A DNA stretch of 64,000 nucleotides from Athripsodes cinereus. Taxonomy: Eukaryota > Arthropoda > Insecta > Trichoptera > Leptoceridae. The stretch lies in the NCBI GenBank assembly GCA_947579605.1, contig OX388316.1:10605290-10669289 (forward strand). Reading direction: 5' to 3'. The position numbers were made by a program, and so were the translations under genes. Each line of letters begins with the position of its first letter. The stretch's first letter is position 1. This document shows, piece by piece, positions 1 through 12,202 of the stretch. The notes under the pieces are model-generated. The model saw only the letters and a program-made list of their open reading frames with translations, searched no databases and had not been told where the DNA came from.

Positions 1-147
1 ATTAATTATTTGTACGATTGTAAATTAGTAACGTCTTCGTGACAACAAGAGGCGGCGTGGCAACCTAGCATCGCAGAGTAATTTATTTTAACAACAAGAA
101 AAGAAAACATGCTGCATAAATATATATTAAAATGTATTCAATCATTT

Positions 148-351
148 CAGTAAGTTTTCGAGTGTCCTGTAAAAGACAGGTATTCGTAAAAAAAATCACG
201 TTTACATTATTTTTCATCTTGAGTTTAGCGATAAGGTATGCCACCAATCTTTAATGTCTTTACTTTTGTTAGCACGAAGACGGTAACATGCATGTTTATT
301 ACATGCATTAAATCCGCTGGCTAATTTTTGGGGAATACATTGATGGTATGT
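148..351 (+). mobile_element. Short repeat family copy, 5' end missing
   Basis: Begins at TAAGTTTTCGAGTGTCCTGT and keeps the centre, the TTACATGCA segment and a decayed end (GGCTAATTTTTGGGG, TTGATGGTATG). Confidence 0.65.
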
Positions 352-1416
352 ATTCATATAAAGTCATAGCAGATTAAATCAGAAGACTCGTAATTATTTA
401 TAGAGATCGGAAAATAGGTTTCAATTAATTAACGAAATGAATTTGCACTTACTCGTTTCAAGAAAGATTCAGAAGACGTGTATAGATTGTTGGTGAGGAG
501 CAAGAAAAGGAATTTAATTCCTATTGAAACTATTACCGAGAACTTGTATTCTCCTGAGATAATTTATTAATTTGCATTGACAATTGAGTTTGGTATTTTA
601 ATCACTCAAACATCTAAGTTATTTATCGTTTCAAGAAGCAATCTAACAGAGGAAACGAAATCACATTAAAAGTCCTTCCACCGTTTTCGAAAAGTTTTAA
701 ATCAATAGACTCTTGAGAATTAATGTCAGATAATGGTCATGTATTTCCAATTACTTTAACTTCTGGAATCTAACTAGATTTTCAAGACAGAATATCTTAC
801 TTACCGAAATGGATTTTTCCTTCACAAATTTCTACATTAGTTAGTTAAGGTCTTACCTAAAACAAAAGGAAAAACAAATATAAATATTTATCTTAAATTT
901 TATTAGGTTTTCATTACAGCTACAAAATACAAATGTTTACAAATACTCCCGAAACCTTTTGATTCCGATTACAAAAAAGTATTGAATAAAATATAGCCAG
1001 TTAAATAACTTATATAGAATGTTTGTATTGGACTAAGTTGTATCGCGAAAATCTTATTTGAGTGAACAAACAAATCTTCTGTAATGTATTGATGAAAAAT
1101 AATCATAACTTTCTAGATTACATTGGGAGAAACCTTAAGACTTTTTCACCCAAAAAATTATTACATATACCCATAATAATAATTCATCCTCTCGCTTAGA
1201 GTATTTTGCATTTAAGCGTACGTAATTCGAAGTTTTGTCATAAGCTGGAAATTTATTTAGCAAATTGTATGTAAGCATAATATGAGATAAACTTATTGGC
1301 TAGCGGAGTTTAGTAGGAAAATAATTCCAGAAATTTTATGGGATGAAATGTGTTACAATTAGAATAAAAAACAACAACATTTATGTTAACGTATGTCAGT
1401 AAATTGAATTAACAAG
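352..1416. other. No recognisable feature
   Basis: AT-rich unique-looking DNA between a short-repeat copy and a LINE end. No open frame or repeat was recognised. Confidence 0.5.
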
Positions 1417-1597
1417 GGGTGTGAAGATCACGCGGATCAATTTCTTAAGAACGGTCGTGTGTTAAGTAAGAGAAATCGACGTGCTTATATGAGAAATTGT
1501 ATTAATGTAAAAAAAACGAAAGAAGTAAGAAAGGGTAGATCTATATGGTGTTCCGTTCTCTCTGCCTACCCCATTTGGGATGCAGAGTGTGAGTATG
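1417..1597 (+). mobile_element. RTE-like LINE, decayed 3' end
   Basis: Reading DHADQFLKNGRVLSKRNRRA, then NCINVKKTKE, and ending SVLSAYPIWDAE-stop, this is the last 55 or so residues of the family seen intact at 15.8-16.5 kb. The nucleotide divergence and the AT-shifted codons mark it as an old copy. After the stop it runs into GTATGAAAAGACAG without a clear tandem tail. Confidence 0.75.
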
Positions 1598-3981
1598 AAA
1601 AGACAGAATATAAATAATAACGTTTAATGAAATAAATACTGTAGACAGACTTCAGAAACCAAAAAATATGTAATGTATAGATTGTAAATATACAAAGAAA
1701 ACTTGTGTTCAACATATTATTTTCATTAGGGACAAGTATATAGCATTTCCCAAGAGAAACCTTCCATAATTTTCAATTACCAGCATAAAAACCAACACAT
1801 CAGACACTTTATATAGGAAAACCACAAAACTCTGTTGACAAAACTACATAGACATATTAATATATAAATGTATGTATTGAATAAGTACGATTAGTGAGGT
1901 CAGATAGAATCGTAAAATACTCTTTAGAGACAGAAAGATGACAGTCGAGAACGGAGCAAAACAAATTGATAAGACAAAGTAGATCAACCTCATCTTGACG
2001 AGATTTCTATTATGAACCTCTTGAAAATAAAATATTAGACAGACGTAATAGCCCGAAGTAGTTATTTAGAAATTAATCAACCATGTTGATTTTCTTACGC
2101 AATATTGACAAAAGGAATATACCCTCCCAATAATTATTATTTTATGCTTCCTCGCAAACAGTAAGTACATACATTCAGACAGGGATGATTAGATTTCGGG
2201 AATCACGAAATATTTCGAAAATCTATTAGATGAAGAATATAACATTAATTATAGCAAAGATTTGGGGGCATTATCTAGGATTTTTACTGACGATGTTATA
2301 CGGAAAATCAATTGATACAACTAGAAGTCGGACTAGATCACATGATTCATTTTATTACAGAAATTATTGTTTATTACCTAAATTTTTATTTAGTTGTACA
2401 TTAATTTAATATTATAAATCAATACAAATCACCATAAAATTACTGAATTATAGCGAAAATTTTGAGAACTCGAGATAGTGCTTTTTTTAGAGAGTATATG
2501 TAGGATATTTTAGTGTTTCGACATTTCATGGCACACACTTCGAAGAATTTTGAATTTTACTCAGTTTTACGTAAGTCAATCATCGGTCGTTTGGATTGCT
2601 TACTTTAACTTTTCTCAGCGGTGAAAAGTTTCTCAAGAAGATGACAAATATTTCCATTGAGAACTCAATGGACCCAGCAAGCATAGTGACACTCCAGTTA
2701 AGAGAGAATGTGAGTAGGTTGTAAAGGAAGAATGTTCACACAAGTAGAAAAAGTCATTATAGTCTTGCTGATCGCACATGGTGTTTTATGAGACATACCA
2801 AATTATATTTAATCATCAAAACGTATTATATTGTAATTGTTTGAAGACTGATTTTCAAAAAAAGTTTCCAAGCGGTCGAAGTAGTGATAGATTAGCCTTC
2901 ACAAAGAAGCATTCAGGATTATCGACAGAATGGTTTGAAACAGATTGTTCGACAATCGTCACGAAAAAATATACATTTTACCTCCGCGTCGAGTTTCAAC
3001 CACGATTAAGAGATCGGTAACGCGTGAAAACCAAAACCCTGAAATGTATCGAATGGTTCATCATGATGATACGGAGCACCTAAGAGAGGAGCGCAAGCGG
3101 TAAAAGCTGTCATCTACAGTCAAAGACCCAGAAAAATCCATGGCAGATGTAGGGGAGGTTATGAAACGAAAGGGGAGATATGAAACGGATGAAAGAAGTG
3201 ACATAGTTAGATATAGTTTCACTATGGAGCGCAACACAAGTTACGCAGTAGGGGGTGTGGCGCATGCATCTACATTTAAACAATATTTATTTATCTTAGC
3301 AGTAAGTACAACCATCAGGAGCAAGCATTTAAGACACAATCAATCGGTAATGAAATAAATCTTAAACTATTTTATTCAATATCTTTATTCATTCTGCATG
3401 AAAATATATTCTTGAAAGGATTTGATATTTTATTTGCCTTTATAATCAAGTGCCATTGCATTAGTTTACTGAAAGTAACATGAAACGACCTGTTACTTCG
3501 CAATACTTCGATAAGGTGTAGTGTGATTAGATTCACACGGTTGTATAGCATACATTATATGAATATGTTTAACTCTTATCGCTTTGCGAGCAACGTGATA
3601 ACTGTTTTATTATTTTAATAACATGTTATGTACGTAGGCGTATAATAATATTGCAACTACCTCTAAGTATTTAAACAAAACTGTATTTTTTTAAATTTAG
3701 CACAGAATTTTATAATAGATTGTTTAAGTATTACAATACACAGGTAACAAATATGAATAAAATCATTCTGAATTTCTTCTCGTAGGTATATAAAAATTGA
3801 GCCGTAGTCAAAAGCGCCCATTTAATGTAAGGTTTTTATAGAAAATTATAAAAATCGACAAGACAAATAATACACTTTAGTCTCCAATTTATTTAATGAT
3901 GACATTTTTTTTCACATATGGACAAACTTTCATCTTTAAATCACAAAATAACTATTTTCATGTAAGAATAGATTTATATAC
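1598..3981. other. No recognisable feature
   Basis: AT-rich. Two small open frames at 2778-3020 and 3140-3358 lie in a slightly GC-richer patch (2600-3330) but show no motif, signal peptide or homology I recognise. Confidence 0.45.
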
Positions 3982-4028
3982 CATTCCATCTTCTCTGCTT
4001 ACCCCATTTGGCATAAGGTGTGATCAGT
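3982..4028 (+). mobile_element. Possible remnant of the RTE-like LINE 3' end
   Basis: TCTCTGCTTACCCCATTTGG followed by a GTGTGA-like stretch resembles the last 45 bases of the RTE-like LINE (SAYPxW-stop). It is short and decayed, and could equally be from the related short repeat. Confidence 0.3.
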
Positions 4029-4579
4029 ACCCATCACTCAGATCAACCAACGAGAATTAAAATGTTTCCCAAGAAATTTACATCTTAATATTTTAAACGG
4101 CAGATAATAGTATAAAATGAATAAGTATAAAAGAAGAAGGTACTTAAAATAATACTTTTGCAAGTATTCCTCGACTTAACGAAGTAATGTCGACTTTGCA
4201 CTTTCCTGAAAATAATGCACTTTGTAAAAAATACAAGTAGGTAGTAATAAAAGTAACTTCAAGCTCAGGGAGTTTTATAATCCATGGCAGGGAACGATGG
4301 ACTCATTCTCAGAATATAAAATATATTCTGGATAACTCTCGTCACAGAGTAAGATCATAAAGCAACGCATTTAAGATTATACGCAACGGGAGAGTTTCAT
4401 TCTAGTAGATAATATCATTTTTACAGTCGTTCTACTACTAGCATAGCTTTACGATCTATTATGACTAACACTCATCGTAAAATCTATGAAAACAACAATA
4501 GTGAAATAATGTGTTTCATTATGAGTACTTTATATTGAAATAATGCTATGCATTATACTCAAGGAGTTACAATCAATTG

Positions 4580-4757
4580 GATTGGTCTGCAACGAGTTTG
4601 GATTTTCTTCTCCATTCCTCCCTATTTTCTGCTAGTCTCTTTAATTCTACGTATGTGCCACAGTTCATGTCCTTCTTCATTGGTTCAAATAGGTGTCTAT
4701 TGGTCTGTCTCTACCATTTCTGCCTTCGGTCTTGCCCTCCACGACGATGATGAATAA
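4580..4757. mobile_element. Unclassified insert ending in GACGATGATGA
   Basis: A composition island (GTTTGGATTTTCTTCTCCAT, TGCCACAGTTCATGTCC, TTCTGCCTTCGGTCTTGCCC) ends CCACGACGATGATGAAT. The GATGATGA end suggests a retroelement 3' tail. The 69-codon open frame across it has no recognisable motif. Confidence 0.25.
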
Positions 4758-4880
4758 ATACTCTATATTGAAATTATCTCTAATGCTACAGCTGGTAATA
4801 ATTTGTAAGATAAAATAGTTTTTGATGAAAATAAAGCATGAAATCAAAATTTACAAAAATTAAGAACACTCAATATTTTG

Positions 4881-5262
4881 TGGAGCCCTCGGTAAATATT
4901 ATGTCTCCCACTCTTTTCTGTTAGTTTTCAACTGTCATGTAAGAGACAGATATTTATTTATTTACAATTCAACACGGCAGAGTCTTTTACATGTTAAAAA
5001 AAAAAACAATAACAATTTGACAGACGAATGAAACTTAATTTAGGTACAAAAAAAATTGAATTTGAAATGAATAGTCAAAACATATTCGTAGAATATCAAG
5101 TTTAAGACATTTAATATCTTCGGTTCAGAGATGAGATACTCCACCAATCTTGAACGTCTTAGCCTCTATTGACATGAAGAGGAAAACCTGCATGTTTGCA
5201 GCGTATAGTTGGTTCACTGGCTACCCCACTTGTGGGAAATGCAGTGATGATATGAATGAATG
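4881..5262 (+). mobile_element. Short repeat family copy interrupted by a LINE end
   Basis: TGGAGCCCTCGGTAAA, TCTCCCACTCTT and CCCCACTTGTGGGAAATGC are readable. It is split by the insertion at 4955-5081. It ends in an ATGAATGAATGA tail instead of TATAGTA. Confidence 0.7.
4955..5081 (-). mobile_element. LINE 3' end nested in a short-repeat copy
   Basis: Starts TATTTATTTACAATTCAACA (antisense tail), contains TCTTTTACATGTTA, and interrupts the repeat copy at 4881-5262. ATATT flanks it on both sides (4950-4954 and 5082-5086). A related sequence with TTTATTTACAAACAGGGAC and TTTTACATGTTA is at 10455-10500. Probably a 5'-truncated CR1-like 3' end. Confidence 0.55.
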
Positions 5263-7976
5263 AATATTGCATACTTAAAATATTCAAATCAATTTAATTA
5301 CATTTTTATAGGATTGACGGTTATAAAAGTATCTCGGAAAGTAGCTATATTACGATAATTTTCCAATTCAGTTAATAAAACCAAATAAAAATTACGATAA
5401 TTAAAACATTTTTTTCACTCAATTTAATTTGCAAATAAAAATATACCTACTTGGTTTCGAAACTCAACGAAATATATTCGAAAGTTTTTTTTTATGGAGA
5501 TTGACCTAAATATGGAAACTATGCTATTCGTGTTGTAAATTAGTATACTAAAAGTTTTCTATAGAATGAATATTATATCATTATGTTAGAAGTTTTATGT
5601 GTGATATAAACACCATAAATGTTGAATTTTTCTTTTTGAACTAAGACACAGATTTATGAGCGAAATATCACCATGACTTTTAGGCTTTGAATTCAAACAC
5701 ATAGTTGATAGCAATATTATAATCTGCTCAGCCATTAATTACTGCACAGTCATAATTATGTGTATGAGAGATAAGTACAAGTAGGTTTAATTTCAGTCAG
5801 TGTTAAAAACCGCATTGCAGTTTAAGTATGGATTTTAATTTAGAAAAACTATTCTATGATGTATGAACACACCTATTCCCACAAAATATAACTCAATATA
5901 TACTCTGCACTTTGATTGATTTATATTTTATTTCTGAAGGAGAGCGATCGTTTTTATTAAAGTTTTGTACTTACATAATATGTTCTGACAACGTTGTAGT
6001 TTGGCGAAACTAAATATTTATGTTTAACCATACTCCAATACAGTCTCCGATACATTGTTTTTGACTTGGATTGTTTGATGACTTTGTGACGAATATGATA
6101 AAAGGGTAAATGTATTTGATACTAAGCGTTGTGATGACGCATATTGCGTCCTGATTATTGTTTGTGAAATGCATTTTATTGTGAAATCAAGACATAATTC
6201 ACTCGATTGCGGGTGCATTGCCGTAAAATGAAATAAGAAGAACCATACTCCAATCAATTTTCAGGCCTAGACTCGATCGACCCAAGGGGCTTACTTATAG
6301 CAAAGGTTCAAGAGGAGATGTCTTGGTTAGACTCTAAACATAACACTTATGTATATAGTTTGACAATTTTATCACGTAATATATTTACAATAGCAACTGT
6401 ACAATAAATATGTATGTAGATTTGTACGTGTATTATAATTATTAGGGGTAAGAAGTTAAAACATATCATAAGTGTTGGGCTAGAAACCCTATCATTAAAC
6501 ATCCATTATGAACTATAACTTTATATCATGTACAATACATAGAAACTTCTTGCACGCATATTCAAACAAATATCATGTATCATTAAGGATAAAATAAATT
6601 ATAGTTGCACATTTTGAAAAATAAATATTGAGACTTTCGTTCGTATAAAAACTAGACTCCTGATATTTTAAATACAGATACTTTTATCGCATTAAACGGA
6701 TATAACTTTGTAATAATACGATAAGATTGAACGGATAATGCACTGCAGGGGCTGTATTATAAATTTTCTTAAAATATTACTACTTCCAATAACAATTTAT
6801 CCCTCATTTAATCCGTGACCTAAACCATTTTGAAACTAACAATGCTATGGATGGTTGATTAGTAATTCAGAAGAACATCTCGCCTTAGCCTCGAGCTGAA
6901 TAAGACGGTTATTGTATTTATATTATAAACGGATTAGTCCTCAAAGTTTGGAGTCCTAGGATTAGAAAGAAAAATAATAATTCATTCAAACTTGAAAGTA
7001 TATAAAGATATTACTTTTCAAAAAAGGAAAAATATTTTTATCCATGAAGTAATAATAAAGAAGATGCGGGTAATAATAAAGTGAGTTTAGCGAAGGGAAG
7101 GGAATGAGGGACCGGTGACGGTGACGCAATGGAAAAGAGGGAAATGGAATTCCATAATAATATTGTTGACAGCATTTCTACGTTGGGATGATGAATGGCA
7201 GGAGTTTCATCTTTCAAATCGATATGTTTTTTACCTAAATTTAGTCGATTTGACGTTTTGTTTAATTGTGCAACACACACTAAAAAACGCACCCATATTT
7301 TATAAGAATACTTATTCGTATATGATGATATTATAGATAAACTATTATACGTAGGTATACGAAGTGTCAAGTGTGTTTTATAAATCGAGAATAAATATGT
7401 ATATAACATAACCAACCCTCATGGTTCGCCTGCATTCTGTGGATTTTATTTACAATATGACGCTCTCTTGTCATTTTCACACACAATATGCAAATTCTCT
7501 TCGTGATTCTGACATCGCGTTCCCTATTTTAATACTTGTAGGTTATTCGATAATGAAAACTTATATTATTCGATATTCAGCCTTACACTGGCAGGTTATA
7601 AATGCAATAAATGAATGTTGATAGATTCTCAAATTGTCTGTGCAAACTAATAATGATTCATGTGAATGTGATACATTGTTCAACTGAATTATTGTTTATA
7701 TTGGATAAAACCATCGCAAAATCCAATCAATTTAGATAGACTTTCATTAAGACTTATCTACATTTTCATTAACATTCAACGGTTAATTTTATATCAGGTA
7801 ACAAATAATCTAGAGAATGATTTTAATTGTAGTAAATAAATAATCTTGATACCAATTCAATCAACATTATTGATCATGAAACTAGTTAGAAATCGCACTT
7901 TTTTATAAGGAATCATTTCATAGAACAAAATGTTTAGGAAATATTGAGTAGACAAAAATACGAAATACCACATCCC
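5263..7976. other. No recognisable feature
   Basis: AT-rich. Overlapping open frames at 7038-7415 (minus) and 7115-7336 (plus) show no motif. Nothing else was seen. Confidence 0.45.
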
Positions 7977-8222
7977 GTGGAGTCCCCATGAAAAAATCTC
8001 CGACTCTTTTTGGTTAGTTTTCGAGAATCCTGTAAAAGGCAGGTATTCGTAAAATATCCCATACAAGATAATGATCATCTGCAATTCAGCGATGAGGTAT
8101 GTCAATCAAAAACATCCTGTCCATCATAATTTTTATTGGCACGGATAATGTAATTTCTGTGTATTATATGCGGTTAATCTGCTGCTTACCCAAATTAAGA
8201 GCCGTGATCGTATGAATGAATG
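7977..8222 (+). mobile_element. Short repeat family copy
   Basis: GTGGAGTCCCCATG, then GTTTTCGAGAATCCTGTAAA, AATTCAGCGATGAGGTATG and CCGTGATCGTATGAATGAAT. Near full length, with the ATGAATGA tail type. Confidence 0.7.
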
Positions 8223-8978
8223 AAATAAAATCTGGTGATTAATTGCAGTAATCAAAATTTTCTATTTATTCTCGAATGTACAAATAGATCACTCAAAAAT
8301 ATTCTTCAAAATTATATATTTCATCAAAGAATAGTGTACCAACATTAGAAATTGTATATCACAAACAATCCACATAAAATTGATACGAAATGTTAATCCG
8401 GTTTACATTACAAAGAAAATCAGGGTAAAAATTGTAGAAGAAAAATGCAATTTATATGTGCGTATGATTATTTTTATTGTAAAATGTCAAAGTCATTCTT
8501 TTATCTATGCAAATGTTACAACATAACTCTACTACTCGTAGTACATAGGTAATCGAGAACTTGCATGGGTAACTAGCTAGCTTCAATAATATTATATATA
8601 CCTACGGAGTAGGTACGTATGTATATGTGGTGGGTGAATTAACTTAAACGATATTGGAATATTCCAATATAGCTGGCTAACTATTATATTAAACTATATT
8701 TAGTACGGTTGTCGGGAACAAACTAATACAATATTCATGTTTCAATTTGTAGTTTCTAATGCTGGCAGTCATATCATATCATATTAATAATGAATTATTA
8801 TTTAGTATGCGAGGATGTGTATTTGTATGTGTGTGCCCAACAGATTAAAACACGCGTCAATTACACAGCAACAAGTCGTGAAAATATAACCAATCAATAA
8901 GTATAGATTAAAAATGAAGCATTAAAGTTTTAATCGGATAAGTACTACATTAATGTACTAGAGTGTTGTAGATAATAA

Positions 8979-9045
8979 TAATAGTAATAAACTTTATTGT
9001 ACAAAATATTTAAACAAAAATAATGAGATTACAACATGGTATATA
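8979..9045 (-). repeat. Dispersed repeat shared with 46796-46857
   Basis: AAACTTTATTGTACAAAATA, then AATGAGATTACAACATGGTATA, is repeated with few changes at 46796-46857. On the minus strand it contains AATAAA and a TTATTA-rich end, so it may be the 3' end of an unrecognised retroelement. Confidence 0.45.
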
Positions 9046-9049
9046 GGAT

Positions 9050-9890
9050 CACACAGGGTTAACTTTAGATGGGGAAAATTTGGAGAAAGTGGAAGAAATA
9101 AAATATTTGGGGGTGTTATTGGATCGAAAGTTGTCATTTGCATCGAATTTAAATTGTGTCTTAAAAAAAGTAAATAAAAAAATTGGATTTATGAATAGAA
9201 TAAGAAATTCTTTGGATAATGAATCGCGTAGGTTAGTGTATAATTCCATAGTTGTACCACATTTTAATTATTGTTCATCGGTCTTGTTTTTGTCGAACAG
9301 GACTGATTTAAATAAATTACAGATTGCACAGAACAGGGCCATGAGAACTATTTTGGGATGTAATAGGTATGCTAGAATTAATGATATGTTGTCAAGATTA
9401 AAATTTTTAAATATTAGAAGGATGTTATGCTTGAATGTTTTTGTCCTAATTTATAAGATTAAAAATAAAATGGTGCCACGATACCTGTTGAATAGTGTTA
9501 GATATAATTTTGAAATACATGAATACCCCACGAGAGGGCGTGACTTGTTCAGAATAAAGGTGCCAAGACGTGCGAGTACAGAGAGAAGTCTCTTCTACAG
9601 AGGCTTCAGACTCTTCAACGATTTGCCGTCACATATAAGATCTGCGCCGAATGTACCGACCTTTCGTGGTGGGTGCATAAAATTTTTGTTAGAAAAAAAT
9701 AATTTTGATGATTGGGTATCGTGACACCCTGTATGAATGTAATGTATGAATGTTGGGAATGGAAGGCGACTGATCGAGTGTATTGTTGTACGTTTAGTAA
9801 GTAAGTTAGACTAAAATTTATGTTTGTTATAAGTTATTTTTAAGGTATAATTATAACTTTATAAAATTTAATAAATAAATAAATAAATAT
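9050..9890 (+). mobile_element. CR1/Jockey-type LINE, C-terminal RT fragment with 3' tail
   Basis: A frame open from before 9053 to the stop at 9722-9724 encodes about 220 residues of the end of a non-LTR reverse transcriptase: VEEIKYLGVLLDRKLSF (last RT motif), FMNRIRNSL, VVPHFNYCSSVLFL, LNKLQIAQNRAMRTILGC and then the C-terminal domain ending RGGCIKFLLEKNNFDDWVS. These match CR1/Jockey superfamily proteins in layout. The 3' UTR runs to an (AATA)n tail at about 9870-9889. The 5' end is truncated, so the first methionine has no significance. The absence of stops over 670 bases suggests a fairly recent insertion. Confidence 0.8.
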
Positions 9891-10454
9891 ACAAATATTT
9901 TGTACAATGATAGATATTGGGTTTTCATACAAACATTTATTGCTGTGTAAAAAAATGTATACTTCTATTAACTTTTACTATTTAGTAAATTACTATTCAG
10001 TGAGTTCGTTGAAAAAATGAAAAATTTATGTCATGAAAATTATACGAAAAACGACGGATAAAATTATTGAATTTCCTTTCGCAAAAAAATAAGTACGAAC
10101 GCTTTTATATGAAGGCAACCGTTTTATTAAATATCTACTCTTTTCAAAAGTATTATAGAGTATATCGTTTGAAATTGGTAAAAAAATAATAACATCTCGC
10201 CAAGAAAATGAGATGAAATCATGTTATTCAATATCCCAAGCTAACAAAATAATCTTCAAGCACATTGCTTACGAAGCAGATCGAGGAGATGTCTCATAAA
10301 CCAATTATTTTTAAGAAAAGAAATGTCACGAAAATCAAAGATAAAAATAAATCAAATTGTTCAAATCTGAAACACAAATATAATAGGTCTTAACTTATCC
10401 ACTTTTATATAGAATAAAATGAGTAACAATCACAAGAAAACACATAATACATAT

Positions 10455-10560
10455 TTTTTTATTTACAAACAGGGACTTTTACATGTTATAGTGAATCGAA
10501 AAACAAATGGTAACAACAAACACATACAACATGTAAAAGACAATCTACAGCATCAACAGA
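10455..10560 (-). mobile_element. Relative of the LINE 3' end at 4955
   Basis: TTTATTTACAAACAGGGAC, then TTTTACATGTTA and CAACATGTAAAAGACA. The first part matches the nested element at 4955-5081. The right boundary is uncertain and the sequence may continue to about 10740. Confidence 0.35.
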
Positions 10561-12059
10561 CCAAACAAAGAACAATAAATACCTAATACATAATAAAAAT
10601 AGACTGTATAAATGAAATAGAAATTAGTCTGTTAAGTTTTTGTGTGATCATAAATGATCATTTGAAGACTTAACTGGCTGTACAATGCTGAGAAGTGTGG
10701 ATGGTAATTCTGCCATCGCGTTAAAAAAACAAAGGCATAACAAAATAATCTTAAAGAAACAGAAAATATCAGGATACGTTTTCAAAATAAAGCCATTTCT
10801 TTGAAATACTCTTTCATTACTTGCATGTAGCCAAAGGGCAGTTTAAGAAAACTTAATGTCAAAAATAATGATTAGTATAGTCGAAATATATTTTCCATGG
10901 GATATAAGAAACAATACAAGTTATTATGAAGACGGCAAAAGCTTCTAATGAATGGTAGATGTTAGTGGTAATAATTTATTGTAATACCGCATAAATCTAA
11001 CAAAGATAAAGCCTATTAATATAATAGAGAAGTAAGTGAGGAGCTGGGATGGTTAATAAATTAAATTTATGACACCATAAAAGAATATCACCTTTGATCA
11101 AGAGTCGGAATTCATTCATTGCTTTGTAGCCGTGACATTATTGGGGATATTTATTATCGCTTTACAATAAATATACAATCTCCAAACAAAAGTTTAACGT
11201 TGTATAGCATCAACATTCCATAATACGGATATTATTACGACTATAAACGAGAGAACTCTAAGTTTTACAAAATAACTCCAGCACAAAATACAGTTTCCAT
11301 GTCACCTGTAATTACTAATGCGAGGTTCTCCATTCAAATCAATATACCTGCCTTAGTTATCATCAGAGTTTGGAAGCTCAGGTGAAATATTTCGAAGATA
11401 TTGTAATTAAATTATTAACAGCCAACGATGTCTCAAACTAAGGATTATTGGATAGTACCTACCTATGTAATCAATATTTCAGCGATGAGAAATCTTCCAA
11501 TATATTATATATGTAACTAAAATGTTTCAATAATCTATAAAACATGACATTGAGAATTCAATACAGTAAAGTTCAAAGTTGTTATAGAATAGGTATATAA
11601 TTAATTAATTAGAAATTAATAACTTCACTTATTATCGAATGATTAACTATGTAACAGTTGCGAGACATTTTTATAATACCTTTAAAGTATTTATACTATG
11701 TATGTATTATCTGTTACTTGGTTGAAAAATAAAGCTATTTAAAAAAAAAAAAAAACAAGTAACAGATAAAACAATGTTTTAACACTTTTCATATGAAAAT
11801 AGAAATAAATATACAACGGATTATGTATAGAATAAAATATTGAACACACCACTAAAGAAAAATTAACGGTCAATGGTGATTGTAACAGACAAAAGTATGC
11901 AACTTTATATCTTTTTCGTGTGTAAATCATAACGTACGATTCGAAAATTGCAGGATTGGTGAATTAAAGTTATTCTTAACTGCTAATTTAAAGCGATGAA
12001 CACATTTAATATGTGTTCTCAAAGACGAAACATTGTATTTACCGACAGACATATTTATG
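10561..12059. other. No recognisable feature apart from an A-run
   Basis: AT-rich. (A)15 at 11739-11754 may be a retroposon tail, but the sequence before it was not recognised. Confidence 0.4.
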
Positions 12060-12202
12060 TTCGTCGGTAGCCTGGAGGTAGAGTCTCGGCCTCGTGAACT
12101 CCCCTTTCACGACACAAGCTTTTAGTAGCTTACTATGAAAGGTGTATAAGGTTGTATTTGGGTTTATAACAAACAAAACCCAGATATATCTTTTTAAAAA
12201 AA
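12060..12202 (+). mobile_element. tRNA-related SINE-like element with poly(A) tail
   Basis: TAGCCTGGAGGTAGAGTCTC resembles the D-arm/box A of a tRNA. It is followed by GGCCTCGTGAACTCCCC and a unique body, ending in (T)nAAAAAAAAAA near 12202. A box B was not clearly seen. Its GC content contrasts with both flanks. Confidence 0.4.
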
